Part shown: positions 36,780 to 46,120 of the stretch, one piece after another
Layout: every line of letters starts with the position of its first letter
How positions within the stretch are numbered: the stretch's first letter is position 1
DNA from: Ignavibacteria bacterium
GTDB lineage: Bacteria > Bacteroidota > Ignavibacteria > Ignavibacteriales > SURF-24
Assembly: GCA_025612245.1 (NCBI GenBank)
Contig: JAAXKQ010000001.1
Location: 186,001 to 250,000 of the forward strand
Direction of reading: 5' to 3'
Length of the DNA: 64,000 nucleotides
The notes under the pieces: generated by a model
Databases searched by the model: none
Seen by the model: the letters and a program-made list of their open reading frames with translations, nothing else
What the model was told of the DNA's origin: nothing
Translations under genes and position numbers: made by a program

Positions 36780-37294
36780 TATTTTTTTGCCTCAAGATTC
36801 TTTTTTAATATTTCATCCGGACTGAGTCCCATGTTATCCAGCTCAGCCTGGGCAGAAGAAGCCATTTCATGGCTCGGGTAGCTGGCCAAAAACTGTTTGA
36901 GAGAAGCTGTTGCGGCATTAAAGTCGTGCAGCTCATTGGCCTGAATAAAACCTGTCATAAAAAGAGAGCTTGGAGCCTCGGCACTTTTGGGATATTCCTT
37001 GAATATCCTGTGATAATACTCAACTGCTTTTTTCAGACTTTCAGTTGCGGATATATTTTTAACAGCTTTACCCTGATAAAGTTTCCCGATTTCAAATAAA
37101 ACTTTTGGAGCCCTTGGGCTTTCGGGGTAATCCTTGACGAGGCTTTCATAGTTATCAATTGCTTCCGTATACTTCCCTTCCTGGAGGTTCTTTACTCCGG
37201 CGTTATAAAGCTCCTGCTCGCTTTTCTTTGAGCACCCGGTCAATAATAATCCGGATAAAACAATAGAACAGAAGATCACGAAGTATCTATTCAT
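36779..37294 (-). CDS. Tetratricopeptide-repeat lipoprotein
   Basis: A 171-residue lipoprotein: signal peptide with lipobox LTGC (cysteine 21), then at least three TPR-like helical pairs (ELYNAGVKNLQEGKYTEAIDNYESLVKDYPES and similar). It resembles the BamD/YbgF-type lipoproteins that scaffold outer-membrane assembly, but it is too short to call BamD. It shares its stop codon with the start of the DUF58 gene, so the two products probably act together. Confidence 0.8.
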   Translation of the reverse strand: MNRYFVIFCSIVLSGLLLTGCSKKSEQELYNAGVKNLQEGKYTEAIDNYESLVKDYPESPRAPKVLFEIGKLYQGKAVKNISATESLKKAVEYYHRIFKEYPKSAEAPSSLFMTGFIQANELHDFNAATASLKQFLASYPSHEMASSAQAELDNMGLSPDEILKKNLEAKK

Positions 37295-37360
37295 TTCGTT
37301 TCCGATTGGTTGTGAATAATCTAATGTAATAAAAAGACAGGATATAAATATAATAATAAA

Positions 37361-38413
37361 TCAGATGATTTTAGACAAATCTGCCGCATGTTTCATGGAA
37401 TCTCCCCTTGAAGAAGAGACTTTTCTTCCCATGGAGCTGATGACATGAAGAATTGAGGAAGCGCTGTTTAATGGATCATCCACAATGTACTGCTTATTCG
37501 GATAAATGCAGTACTTGTCACGGTATGGCTTTGGGGTGAAATTTGGCATAATGACGTTTGCTCCAACCCTGAGGGCCTTTTCCCTGCCCAGGGAATCAAT
37601 TGTAGCGATGGCAGTTGTTGCCGGAATATACGTGTTTTTCATCAGTATACGGCTTACTGCAATGGTCTTAAGCGTCAGTTCCACGCTTCCGACAGGTTTA
37701 TTTCTGTAGGGTGTATTGGGTGCCGGTACGAATGGGCTGAAGGATGCCATGTCGACGTCCAGCTCCCGGCAGAGCAGAAGGTCGTCTGCAATGTCTTCAA
37801 CCCTCTGGCCCGGAAGGCCAATGAGGTTGCCGCTTCCAATCTGATAGCCGATTGATTTCAGGAAATTCAGGTGTTCAATCCTGTTTTGAATTTTCTGCTT
37901 CTGGTGATACAATGAATAAAGCCTTGGGTTTGCGGTTTCATGCTTTAACAGGTACCTGTCGGCTCCCGCATAGCGCCATGTTTTATACTCCTCGAAGTTT
38001 CTTTCTCCGAGGCTTAAGGTTATTGCAATGTCGCAGTTCTGCTTGATGAAGTAAATTATGTATGCAATCTTGTCGACGTCAAAAGCGTTGTCTTCACCGG
38101 ACTGAAGGACAATGGTACGGATTCCCAGGTTTGAGATCAGTTTTGCCGTTTCAATTATTTCATCGGCACTCATTCTGTATCTTTCAATTTTGGCATTACT
38201 GCGCCTCAGGCCGCAGTACAAGCAGTCCTGTTCGCAGTAGTTCGAGAATTCTATAATGCCTCTTAAGTGGACCTCATCGCCGCAGTAGGTTTTTCTTACC
38301 TCATCGGCCATATCAAAAAGCCTTCGCGTGTTTCTGAAGTCTGAAAGCTCCAGGAGGTAAACAATCTCCTCTTTAGATAAATCCTTCTTATTTAATATGT
38401 GATCCAGTTTCAT
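37361..38413 (-). CDS. hydE: [FeFe]-hydrogenase maturase HydE (radical SAM)
   Basis: One of the three proteins that build the 2Fe subcluster of the hydrogenase H-cluster. The 350-residue sequence has radical SAM cysteines C60, C64, C67 (CEQDCLYCGLRRSN) and extensive HydE-like sequence (HETANPRLYSLYH, GNLIGLPGQRVEDIADDL). The optional second cluster near the C-terminus is absent, as in many HydE proteins. It lies nine bases downstream of hydG. No hydrogenase structural gene or hydF is within the window. Confidence 0.93.
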   Translation of the reverse strand: MKLDHILNKKDLSKEEIVYLLELSDFRNTRRLFDMADEVRKTYCGDEVHLRGIIEFSNYCEQDCLYCGLRRSNAKIERYRMSADEIIETAKLISNLGIRTIVLQSGEDNAFDVDKIAYIIYFIKQNCDIAITLSLGERNFEEYKTWRYAGADRYLLKHETANPRLYSLYHQKQKIQNRIEHLNFLKSIGYQIGSGNLIGLPGQRVEDIADDLLLCRELDVDMASFSPFVPAPNTPYRNKPVGSVELTLKTIAVSRILMKNTYIPATTAIATIDSLGREKALRVGANVIMPNFTPKPYRDKYCIYPNKQYIVDDPLNSASSILHVISSMGRKVSSSRGDSMKHAADLSKII

Positions 38414-38422
38414 TTTGATGTC

Positions 38423-39778
38423 TTAAACGTAGACGTCCCTTTCGCCATCAGTTACTCTTTCAAGCATTTTAATAACTTCACTAAGAAAACCCGAATTTTC
38501 CGCCCCAAGCCGGGCATTGAGCAAATCTTCGCCCGCAAGCTTTGTCTTTTCAGAAGCATAATCGAGCAAATATTCCTTCAGTGAGGAAACGGAATTGGAC
38601 AGGCAAAGCCTCCCGATACTGCCCGCTTTGGCAAGTTCCATGAACCTGTCGCCCGTTCTTTCGGAGCGGCAGCATGCAGTGCAGAAGCTTGGTAAAAAGC
38701 CGAGCTTAAGCAAATCCATTACCACCTCATCAAGCGACCTTTGGTCACCTTCTGCGGAAATCTGCCCTGTGTAGAGAGATGTCCGGCTGCCGGTCCCGAT
38801 CTGTGAGACACCGACGTTAAGGAGTTCCCGCCTGAACTCAGCATTTTCCCTCGTGGAAAGGAGTATGCCCGTATATGGAACTGCAAGACGCAAGACAGCA
38901 ACGAGCTTCTTAAATGCAGCGTCATCAACCGCGTGCGGTGAATTGAATTCAGGCTGAGCATTTAATGCCGGAAGGATCCTCGGGACAGAAATTGTGTGGG
39001 GCCCAAGCCCGTATCTTTCATCCAGGTTCAGGGCATGGCTTAAAAGCCCAAGCGCTTCAAACCTGTAATCCGTAAGACCAAAAAGCGAGCCAATGCCTAC
39101 GTCCTCAATGCCGGCCTGAAGAGCCCTGTCCATGGCGTATAGCCTCCAGGCATAGTCACTTTTAGGCCCGTCCGGGTGCATCAGGCTGTAAGTATTGTAA
39201 TCATATGTTTCCTGGAAGCAGTGGTAAGTTCCAATACCAAAATTTTTTAACGTCTTAAAGTTACTAACGGACATCGGGGCCGAATTTAAATCAACTCGTC
39301 TAATGTTGCCCTCATTTACTTTCACGCTATAAATTTTTTCAACGGCTTTGCCAATAAATTCCAGGGCTGCATTCTTAGGATGTTCTCCTGCAACCAGGAG
39401 CAGCCTTTTTTGTCCCTGCTGAACCATGAGACAGGTTTCTTCCTCTATCTCCTCCAGCGTAAGGCTTTTTCTCTTCAGATCCTTGTTGTCGCGTCTGAAG
39501 GTGCAATAAAGGCAGTTGTTTACGCATGAATTTGTAATATAAAGGGGAGCAAAGACCACCAGTCTTTTGCCGAAAATCTTTTCTTTTACTTCCTTTGCTG
39601 CATTAAACAGTTCTTCGAGAATATCCCTGGAGGTAACATTTAGTAATGCGGCACTATCTTTAAGAGAAAGCCCCTTAGCCTCTTTAGCCTTTCCGATAAT
39701 GTCAAGCTGCAAAGAGCCATTTCTTAATGAACTATCGTTCATCAAAGAATGGATAAAAGCTTCATTAATAAATTCCAC
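38423..39778 (-). CDS. hydG: [FeFe]-hydrogenase maturase HydG (radical SAM tyrosine lyase)
   Basis: HydG cleaves tyrosine to supply the CO and CN ligands of the H-cluster. The 451-residue protein has the radical SAM cysteines C85, C89, C92 (CVNNCLYCTFRR) and the C-terminal auxiliary-cluster motif CX2CX22C at C366, C369 and C392 (FCTACC...GRLC), which separates HydG from the related ThiH. The start is a GTG at 39778 preceded by GAGGT. It is co-oriented with hydE and probably co-transcribed. A 315-base upstream region holds the promoter. Confidence 0.94.
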   Translation of the reverse strand: MEFINEAFIHSLMNDSSLRNGSLQLDIIGKAKEAKGLSLKDSAALLNVTSRDILEELFNAAKEVKEKIFGKRLVVFAPLYITNSCVNNCLYCTFRRDNKDLKRKSLTLEEIEEETCLMVQQGQKRLLLVAGEHPKNAALEFIGKAVEKIYSVKVNEGNIRRVDLNSAPMSVSNFKTLKNFGIGTYHCFQETYDYNTYSLMHPDGPKSDYAWRLYAMDRALQAGIEDVGIGSLFGLTDYRFEALGLLSHALNLDERYGLGPHTISVPRILPALNAQPEFNSPHAVDDAAFKKLVAVLRLAVPYTGILLSTRENAEFRRELLNVGVSQIGTGSRTSLYTGQISAEGDQRSLDEVVMDLLKLGFLPSFCTACCRSERTGDRFMELAKAGSIGRLCLSNSVSSLKEYLLDYASEKTKLAGEDLLNARLGAENSGFLSEVIKMLERVTDGERDVYV

Positions 39779-40093
39779 GAATTACCTCAAATTTTAACTA
39801 TTATAAAATATATAACAATTAACATACCACAGTTGCCTTTTCTGCAATATGGTGCAAAAAGAAATAATTTTTGGCGCTTATTCTTAAAAAAGAGAAATAA
39901 ATTCCTTTTTTTTCATTATTTAGCTCGCATGGATTTTTAGGTAAAATGATGTTAAGTTTTTGTAGCAACGGGTTTTAGGTTTCATAAAAAGGCCGTAAAA
40001 GAAATGTGCAGACGAGAGAAGTATAAAGGAAAAAACAAAAAAGCCCTGCTGAAAAAATCAACAGGGCTTTTGAAACGCTAACCTTATATAATC
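39779..40093. other. AT-rich intergenic region between hydG and a T9SS cargo gene
   Basis: This 315-base gap shows no gene. It holds the hydG promoter region (AT-rich, near 39780-39900) and the terminator of the gene at 40094-42310. No riboswitch or conserved RNA was recognised. Confidence 0.6.
40037..40072 (-). terminator. Terminator of the T9SS cargo gene at 40094-42310
   Basis: AAAAGCCCTG pairs with CAGGGCTTTT around a 13-base loop, with T-runs on the minus strand. Confidence 0.85.
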
Positions 40094-42310
40094 TTACTTA
40101 ACGAGCAGCATCTTTTTTGTCTGAGAGAAGCTACCGCTTGTAAGGTTGTAGAGGTAAATACCGCTTGAAAGTTTTGAAGCGTCAAAACTAACCGAATAAG
40201 TACCAACTTCCTGCTGAGCGTTAACCAGAGTAGCTACTACCTGACCTAATGTATTATAGATCTTAAGGCTAACCAATCCGGCCCTTGGCACGCTGTAGCG
40301 GATAGTGGTGCTTGGGTTGAACGGGTTCGGATAGTTCTGGGTAAGCTGATACTCTGTCGGCTTTGTTCCCTTTACTTCCTTTACGCCAACGGTTGTATTG
40401 CCGAAAATTGAAAGGAGTTCAATTCTTCCGTTGGGGGTTTCAATAAGATTGAAAGTATGATTCTGTCCATATCCGGCTTCATTATCAAGAACTGCCGGAT
40501 TATTGTTGGAGTGCTGATCTGCACCAGTATACCATGCACCAAATTTGAACGGACGTTCGCCGGAAGGTGTTCCGACCTTGTAAACCACCTCGCGTGACCA
40601 GATATTATCTCCGGCAACCTTATCGCCGAATTGGCCTTTATCGTTCAATGGCAGCATATACTTGCTTGTAGTATCAGTAACTACCCAGTTACCCTGCCAA
40701 GCTCCGATAACCGTATCTGCACCTTTAACGCCAACGAACTGAAGGGCGTTAAGAGGAATGTCGGAACCATCATACTGGTTTTTTGCACCTTCCATCTTAA
40801 CCTGGAACAAAACAGTCATAGCCTTAGTAATACCAGGCTTCAAAATAATGAATTTCGGAGTCTGTAACGGCAGAGCCATGCTGTCGGCACCGGCAAAATC
40901 CTTGAAGTAAATGGCTCTGTTCCTGTTGATCTGTTCCCAGCCACCATCACCAAAGGATCCATTCGGGAATAGACGGTACTTGAATGTAACAGAATCAGCT
41001 AATGCTGTAACCTGCAGTGTGGTCTCAAACTGACCGGGGATCAGTGTTTCAGTCAGTTTTCTGGATCCAACAACTGCTGTACCTAAACCATCCCAGTCAA
41101 GTCCCTGGATTAAGAGTGAATCTTTTTCAGGATCGAAACCCTTGTTATAGATTGAACTGATATCAGCAGTAAAGGTAATTTTGAACTTTAGTCCGGCATA
41201 CTGGGAAGCAGTAACAACAGAATCGTTATTATAGAACGCCGGATAAAGAACCATACTTGGAGCAGTAAGAGTAAATTCCCTGTTGCCGGATGCGTTAGGC
41301 TGGTTAGATTCCCATCCGTCAGGAGCCAGAACCAATTTATACTGATATGTAGTACCTACTTTTGCCGCAGGAAAGTTAACTGTAAGGGCATAGATGCTGT
41401 CCTTTTCAGGATCCTGGAGTTCGAATTTTGTGCCCTGCCAGTCACCTGTATCACCGGCATCTGTCTGGAAACTTCCACGTATAACCATCTTATCGGTATC
41501 GGCCTTAAACTTACCTTCCTTCATCATCACTTTCATATTAGCCTGGAAGGTAACAGGAATAGCACTGGAGATATCAAGTGAGTCCCACATTGTTGCTGAC
41601 CTGATGCCATCTAAGTATACCCTGTAAGGGGCGCCACTTCCTTGACGTAAAGCAACACCGTAAAGGGCCACATCCTTATCGGAGGTGCCGTTTGTAGCTG
41701 CTATATCAGCACTGGCAGGTTCAGTTACTCCTGGATTGACGAAAAGACTAACTTTATCATCTGTACCAGCAGTATCTCCTACAACTTCATACTTTACAAC
41801 AACCAGGTATGTTTTTTTATAATCAAATGCTGCTGTTGTATAAGTAGGGGTACTTGTTTTTCCCAAACCGAAAGTAAATTGACCTGCTTTATTATCCTTT
41901 ACGTATAATCTGGCATCGAATGCCATAGTTGAATTTGCCCAGTAGTGGAAGAAATAATCGCCGGTCTCTGTAGCAGTATCAACTTTCACGAGGAAAGAAG
42001 TGTAAACAGTTCCTGAGGAAACTTTGTCGGTAAAGTTTTTATGAACATCTTCATAAGCAACTTTTCCCTTAATCAGCACCATATTGCTTTCTGTAGTAGT
42101 TGAATACGGATAAGATCCATAGGTCAGATTGCCTGCCTCAACCTTAATAGTATCCGTTGTGGCGTTACCCGTGTGGATCCATCCTGAAGAAATCAACTTT
42201 GTACCAGCAGGAGAATCAAATCTGTCTTTCAGTAATAACTGAGCATTGACTTGACTATAAAACGCTGATACCAGAAATAGAGTTAAAAATAAAAAAGTAA
42301 CTTTTTTCAA
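40094..42310 (-). CDS. Large secreted protein with T9SS sorting domain
   Basis: A 738-residue exported protein with a signal peptide ending VNAQ. The first 250 residues look like a beta-sandwich or laminin-like fold. They are followed by two or three carbohydrate-binding-like beta domains (VTFQANMKVMMKEGKF, RGSFQTDAG, and a similar unit near 510). The last 90 residues are a T9SS type A sorting domain (NYPNPFNPSTTIRYSVP). It starts with TTG behind a perfect AGGAGGT site. Probably a surface-attached polysaccharide-binding or structural protein; no catalytic domain was recognised. Confidence 0.82.
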   Translation of the reverse strand: MKKVTFLFLTLFLVSAFYSQVNAQLLLKDRFDSPAGTKLISSGWIHTGNATTDTIKVEAGNLTYGSYPYSTTTESNMVLIKGKVAYEDVHKNFTDKVSSGTVYTSFLVKVDTATETGDYFFHYWANSTMAFDARLYVKDNKAGQFTFGLGKTSTPTYTTAAFDYKKTYLVVVKYEVVGDTAGTDDKVSLFVNPGVTEPASADIAATNGTSDKDVALYGVALRQGSGAPYRVYLDGIRSATMWDSLDISSAIPVTFQANMKVMMKEGKFKADTDKMVIRGSFQTDAGDTGDWQGTKFELQDPEKDSIYALTVNFPAAKVGTTYQYKLVLAPDGWESNQPNASGNREFTLTAPSMVLYPAFYNNDSVVTASQYAGLKFKITFTADISSIYNKGFDPEKDSLLIQGLDWDGLGTAVVGSRKLTETLIPGQFETTLQVTALADSVTFKYRLFPNGSFGDGGWEQINRNRAIYFKDFAGADSMALPLQTPKFIILKPGITKAMTVLFQVKMEGAKNQYDGSDIPLNALQFVGVKGADTVIGAWQGNWVVTDTTSKYMLPLNDKGQFGDKVAGDNIWSREVVYKVGTPSGERPFKFGAWYTGADQHSNNNPAVLDNEAGYGQNHTFNLIETPNGRIELLSIFGNTTVGVKEVKGTKPTEYQLTQNYPNPFNPSTTIRYSVPRAGLVSLKIYNTLGQVVATLVNAQQEVGTYSVSFDASKLSSGIYLYNLTSGSFSQTKKMLLVK

Positions 42311-42407
42311 ACTGACCTCCTATTTTTGATATTAAAGGTGATATTAAACTACAAAGAAGTTTTGTTTATGTCCAATACTTTTTTTCGGGACAAGGAGAAA
42401 ATTCAGT

Positions 42408-43349
42408 CTATTCGACGGCATTTTCAGTCACCTCAACCGTACATTTTGAAGTGTTTACTTTGTAATTCAGGCCGAAAGCCATGGTAATGTTATCTTTAAT
42501 ATGACCGTGTTTGAAATTATATACTATAGGCAATTCCAAGCCTCCGAAGTAATCGTCAATTACCTCGTTGAGAGAAAGCGTCTTTTTGAACTGGTCCGAC
42601 TCATAGCAGTCGACAAACCTACCCAGTATGATACCGCTGATCTGTTTGAAAGCTCCGGCGAGCTTTAGCTGGCTGAACATTCTGTCTATGCGGTAGGGCG
42701 GTTCGGCAATTTCCTCAAGCATGAGTATTTTGTCCTTGAAAGAAGGAAGATAAGGCGTTCCAACGAGTGCAGAGATAAGAGAAAGATTACCTCCTATGAG
42801 CTGGTTTTCAGCGTTGCCGGGCCTTAGGACCTGGAATTTCTCGCAGTTCGGGTTCTGAATCTTCCCGTATTTTTTTCTGGAGGTAACCATAGCCCAGAAC
42901 ATTTCCTCTGTAAAAGGGCTCACGTCGTTCCAGAAATCCACAGCCAGCATTGGTCCGGCAAATGTAACCAGACCGGCCTTTTTCAAAAAAGCCATCTGAA
43001 GTGCCGTAATATCGCTGTAGCCGACAAATATTTTGGGATTTTTCCTAATCAGGCTGTAATTTATGCCGTCCAGAAGGCGCGGCGTACCATAGCCTCCTCT
43101 GACACAAAAGATAGCTTTTACTTCTTTTTTCTGGAACATGTAGTGCAGGTCTGCCAGCCTTGCATCGTCTTTGCCCGCCAGGTAGCCGTGATTTTGACCT
43201 ACATTCTGACCGACTTCGACGTTGTAGCCTAGTTTTTCGAGATATTTAACGCCTTTTTCAACCCTGGTTAAATCATCAGGAGTTGAAGCCGGGGATATAA
43301 TACCAATCAGATCCCCTTTTTTTATCTTACCGGGTTTTATTAAGTCCAT
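42408..43349 (-). CDS. LD-carboxypeptidase (peptidase family S66)
   Basis: The ATG at 43349, with AGGGGA upstream, gives a 313-residue cytoplasmic enzyme that trims the terminal D-alanine from murein tetrapeptides during cell-wall recycling. Conserved features are VRGGYGTPRLLDGI, the GYSDITAL segment that carries the nucleophilic serine, the glutamate in LMLEEIAEPPYRIDRM and the histidine in FKHGHI. The longer frame to 43415 adds a hydrophobic stretch without a ribosome site. The acyltransferase gene is upstream on the same strand. Confidence 0.9.
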   Translation of the reverse strand: MDLIKPGKIKKGDLIGIISPASTPDDLTRVEKGVKYLEKLGYNVEVGQNVGQNHGYLAGKDDARLADLHYMFQKKEVKAIFCVRGGYGTPRLLDGINYSLIRKNPKIFVGYSDITALQMAFLKKAGLVTFAGPMLAVDFWNDVSPFTEEMFWAMVTSRKKYGKIQNPNCEKFQVLRPGNAENQLIGGNLSLISALVGTPYLPSFKDKILMLEEIAEPPYRIDRMFSQLKLAGAFKQISGIILGRFVDCYESDQFKKTLSLNEVIDDYFGGLELPIVYNFKHGHIKDNITMAFGLNYKVNTSKCTVEVTENAVE

Positions 43350-43428
43350 GTATTCCCCTATAAAAAATAAATGTAAACCAAGGGCTAAAATAAATAATCC
43401 ATTTGCTCTTTGCAATAATTCCTGAAAA

Positions 43429-44259
43429 TTACTTTTCTATGCAGTCTTCTCTGCCCCAGGCAGTCAGTTTCTCTCTAATAAAGTCGAGCACAGCCAGGTG
43501 CTCTTTTGCGCCGGTGGATTCCACCTGTAAGGGCTTGCCGAAGCTGAAGTGCACTGTTTTTGATGGGTCAATCCTGCCTATATCCTTAATCATCCTGCCG
43601 TTACCCCAGGCATCTGTAACCAGGGCCGTCGGAACCACATAGCATCCTGCCTTTTTAGCCAGCTTTACGCCAAGCGTGTTAAAGTGTTCGGAATTAAACC
43701 TGCTGCTTCTTGTCCTCTGCGGAAAAATAATTATTGAGCGCCCGTTTTTTATGTACTTTAACCCTTCATTCATCACGTGCATGAGGTCCTCGCGGGGGTT
43801 GCTGCGCCCTACGACAATTGGATCCCTGGCCCCCAGAATGTGTCCGAAATAGGGATAATTTATCAGTTCCTGTTTTACGACGAACGTTACCTCTTTTATG
43901 GGCTGTATTATGGAAGGCAGTATCATTGTCTCAAGCGTGCTCATGTGGTTCGAGATAAAAACTGCCGGTCCCTCAAAGGAGGACAGATAGTTCATGCCGC
44001 TGACTTCTATTTTAATGCCAGAACTTTCAAGCGCATCTAAAATATCAATACTCGACTGAACCCATTCCTCTGGTCCGTACTTGCCCTGTTTTGCAAGCCT
44101 GCCGGAATTTATTACAATATTAAAAAGTCTCGGGAAGAAAGATAAGGTAGGGCTCAGTAGAACCTTTTCTTTCTTAAACTGAGGTGTCCTGTAGGTGTCA
44201 TTTTCTGCCAGGATGCGCGGGTATTTCGGCTTACTCTGTTCTGTCAATTTCATGTTCAC
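43429..44259 (-). CDS. Lysophospholipid acyltransferase (PlsC-like) with altered motifs
   Basis: A 276-residue acyltransferase of the PlsC superfamily, which acylates lysophospholipids or other acceptors. The catalytic motif reads NHMSTLE, an HX4E in place of the usual HX4D, and motif III reads FPQRTRS where FPEGTRS is usual. Both changes keep polarity but are unusual. Start is the GTG at 44259 or the ATG six bases on; neither has a good ribosome site. It diverges from the POT transporter gene. Confidence 0.75.
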   Translation of the reverse strand: MNMKLTEQSKPKYPRILAENDTYRTPQFKKEKVLLSPTLSFFPRLFNIVINSGRLAKQGKYGPEEWVQSSIDILDALESSGIKIEVSGMNYLSSFEGPAVFISNHMSTLETMILPSIIQPIKEVTFVVKQELINYPYFGHILGARDPIVVGRSNPREDLMHVMNEGLKYIKNGRSIIIFPQRTRSSRFNSEHFNTLGVKLAKKAGCYVVPTALVTDAWGNGRMIKDIGRIDPSKTVHFSFGKPLQVESTGAKEHLAVLDFIREKLTAWGREDCIEK

Positions 44260-44394
44260 GGTTTGTTAAAAATTCTGGGCTTAAACTTAATTGGCAAAAT
44301 AATAATTTTTTCTCAATAATTCCTCGTTATACTGCCCTCCTGGAGCGACAAATTAATTCCGCGAGGCCTGAGAACTTGCTTTTAGGCTTTTGAG

Positions 44395-45726
44395 ATGTTT
44401 ATCTTGCAGAAAAAAATACGGAAACTTATGGAAAATAATACGGCTGAAAAGAAGGGGGTATTCTCTTTATTTCCCCTGAACTACTGGATCGTGATAATAA
44501 TGGAGTTTTTTGAGAGGGGCTCTTATTATGGCGTTATGTCTGTCCTCTCGGTCTACCTGGTTCTAAGCCCCGCAGAGGGCGGTCTGGGTTTTTCAAAGGA
44601 AAGCGTCGGTGTCATAAAAAGTACAATTACACCGCTGCTTTATCTTTTACCCATACTCTCGGGCGCAATTGCCGACCGCTTCGGCTACAGGATAACGCTC
44701 ATGTTCGCATTTATTGTAATGAGCCTGGGCTATTTCTTTACAAGCATGGTTGACAGCTACGCTTTGATATTCCTGAGCCTTTTGATGATGGTTCTTGGTG
44801 CCGGGACATTTAAGCCTATAATCTCCGGGACGATTGCAAGGAGCACAAACGAGTCGAATTCCACGCTGGGTTTTGGGATCTATTACTGGTCAATTAATCT
44901 TGGGGCTTTTATATTTCCGCTCGTACTGATTCCGTACCTGAAAAGCATCTCGTGGAGCTACATATTCCTCATGGCTGCTGTTGGAACGGGCTGGCTTTTA
45001 ATACTGAATATTTTTGCCTACAAGGAGCCCGAAAGGCCAAAAAGCAAAAAGTCCGTCCTGGAGGTGCTGGGAGGGATACTCCTTGTCCTGAAGGATTTCA
45101 GGTTCATACTAATGATTGTGATATACTCGGGCTTCTGGATACTTTATTTCCAGCAGTTCGATACCGTACTTTGGTATCTTAAGGAGCACGTGGATATGAG
45201 TCCGGTAAACTCCGCCGTGAACTCCTTTTTAGGAATATTTATGAATAACCCTACCTGGAAGTTTGACGCCGAACACGTTACGGTGATCAATGCAGGCACA
45301 ATAATTCTTCTTCAGATACTAATTTCAAAGATAGTCCGCAATACCAAGGCACTCCCTACCATGATTACGGGCATTGCCCTTGGCACAATTGGAATGGCCA
45401 TACTTTCCATATCCACTCACGCCTGGGTGTTTATTGCAGGAATGGTAATTTTCTCTTTGGGCGAAATGACTGCCCACCCGAAATATTTAAGCTACGTAGG
45501 ACTCATAGCTCCGGAGGACAAGAAGGCTCTCTACCTTGGATATTCCTTTTTATACGGCGTTCTTGGCAGCGGAATTGGCGGCATACTGGGAGCAAGCCTC
45601 TACGTTCATTTTGTAGACAAAATGAATAACCCGGGACTATTATGGCTGATATTCTCTATGATCGGGGTAGTTACTATGGCTGGACTTTTACTCTACAACA
45701 GATTTCTTGCGCCGAAAAATGCTTAA
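44395..45726 (+). CDS. POT-family proton-dependent oligopeptide transporter
   Basis: A 443-residue inner-membrane transporter with about 12 helices. The first helix holds the ExxER proton-coupling motif (EFFERGSYYGV), followed by GAIADRFGYR, matching POT/PTR family members that import di- and tripeptides. An internal ATG at 44428 is an alternative start; the first 11 residues are not conserved by eye. A terminator follows the stop by about 36 bases. Substrate inferred from family. Confidence 0.82.
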   Translation: MFILQKKIRKLMENNTAEKKGVFSLFPLNYWIVIIMEFFERGSYYGVMSVLSVYLVLSPAEGGLGFSKESVGVIKSTITPLLYLLPILSGAIADRFGYRITLMFAFIVMSLGYFFTSMVDSYALIFLSLLMMVLGAGTFKPIISGTIARSTNESNSTLGFGIYYWSINLGAFIFPLVLIPYLKSISWSYIFLMAAVGTGWLLILNIFAYKEPERPKSKKSVLEVLGGILLVLKDFRFILMIVIYSGFWILYFQQFDTVLWYLKEHVDMSPVNSAVNSFLGIFMNNPTWKFDAEHVTVINAGTIILLQILISKIVRNTKALPTMITGIALGTIGMAILSISTHAWVFIAGMVIFSLGEMTAHPKYLSYVGLIAPEDKKALYLGYSFLYGVLGSGIGGILGASLYVHFVDKMNNPGLLWLIFSMIGVVTMAGLLLYNRFLAPKNA

Positions 45727-45759
45727 TGAATGATAAAAGCCTAATGTACTGGTATTAAA

Positions 45760-45802
45760 TAAAGACCTCCATGAAAGAAAGATTTGTGGAGGTCTTTTTT
45801 TT
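45760..45802 (+). terminator. Terminator of the POT transporter gene
   Basis: AAAGACCTCCA pairs with TGGAGGTCTTT, followed by a run of T on the plus strand. Confidence 0.88.
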
Positions 45803-45828
45803 ATGCAAAAGAAGAATATATTTTTAAA

Positions 45829-45863
45829 ACACAAAAGCCTTAAAAGCAGGGCTTTTAAGGCTT
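45829..45863 (-). terminator. Terminator of the tRNA cluster
   Basis: AAGCCTTAAAAGC pairs with GCTTTTAAGGCTT just beyond the tRNA-Glu 3' end; a T-run follows on the minus strand. Confidence 0.85.
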
Positions 45864-45867
45864 ATTG

Positions 45868-45939
45868 TGACCTCAAGGGGATTCGAACCCCTATTACCGC
45901 CGTGAAAGGGCGAGGTCCTGACCATTAGACGATGAGGCC
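45868..45939 (-). tRNA. tRNA-Glu (anticodon TTC)
   Basis: The 72-base minus-strand sequence folds as a cloverleaf: acceptor GGCCTCA with TGAGGTC, anticodon loop with TTC, T-loop with GGTTCGAATCC. The CCA end is not encoded. Confidence 0.93.
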
Positions 45940-45961
45940 AAAAGAACAAATTTTATATTCG

Positions 45962-46037
45962 GGTGAGTGATGGGACTCGAACCCATGACCCTCAGAGCCA
46001 CAATCTGATGCTCTAACCATACTGAGCTACACTCACC
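45962..46037 (-). tRNA. tRNA-His (anticodon GTG)
   Basis: The minus-strand sequence has the acceptor GTGAGTG with CACTCAC, plus the extra 5' G pairing with C73 that is typical of histidine tRNA, and an anticodon loop with GTG. CCA is not encoded. Confidence 0.93.
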
Positions 46038-46046
46038 ATTTAGAAG

Positions 46047-46120
<74 letters not shown>

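Noticed and set aside
36779-37294. The TPR lipoprotein as BamD
   Set aside because: It is only 171 residues with about three TPR pairs, whereas BamD has about 245 residues and five.
38423-39778. The radical SAM gene as thiH (thiamine synthesis)
   Set aside because: The CX2CX22C motif at C366/C369/C392, the hydE neighbour and the absence of other thi genes indicate HydG.
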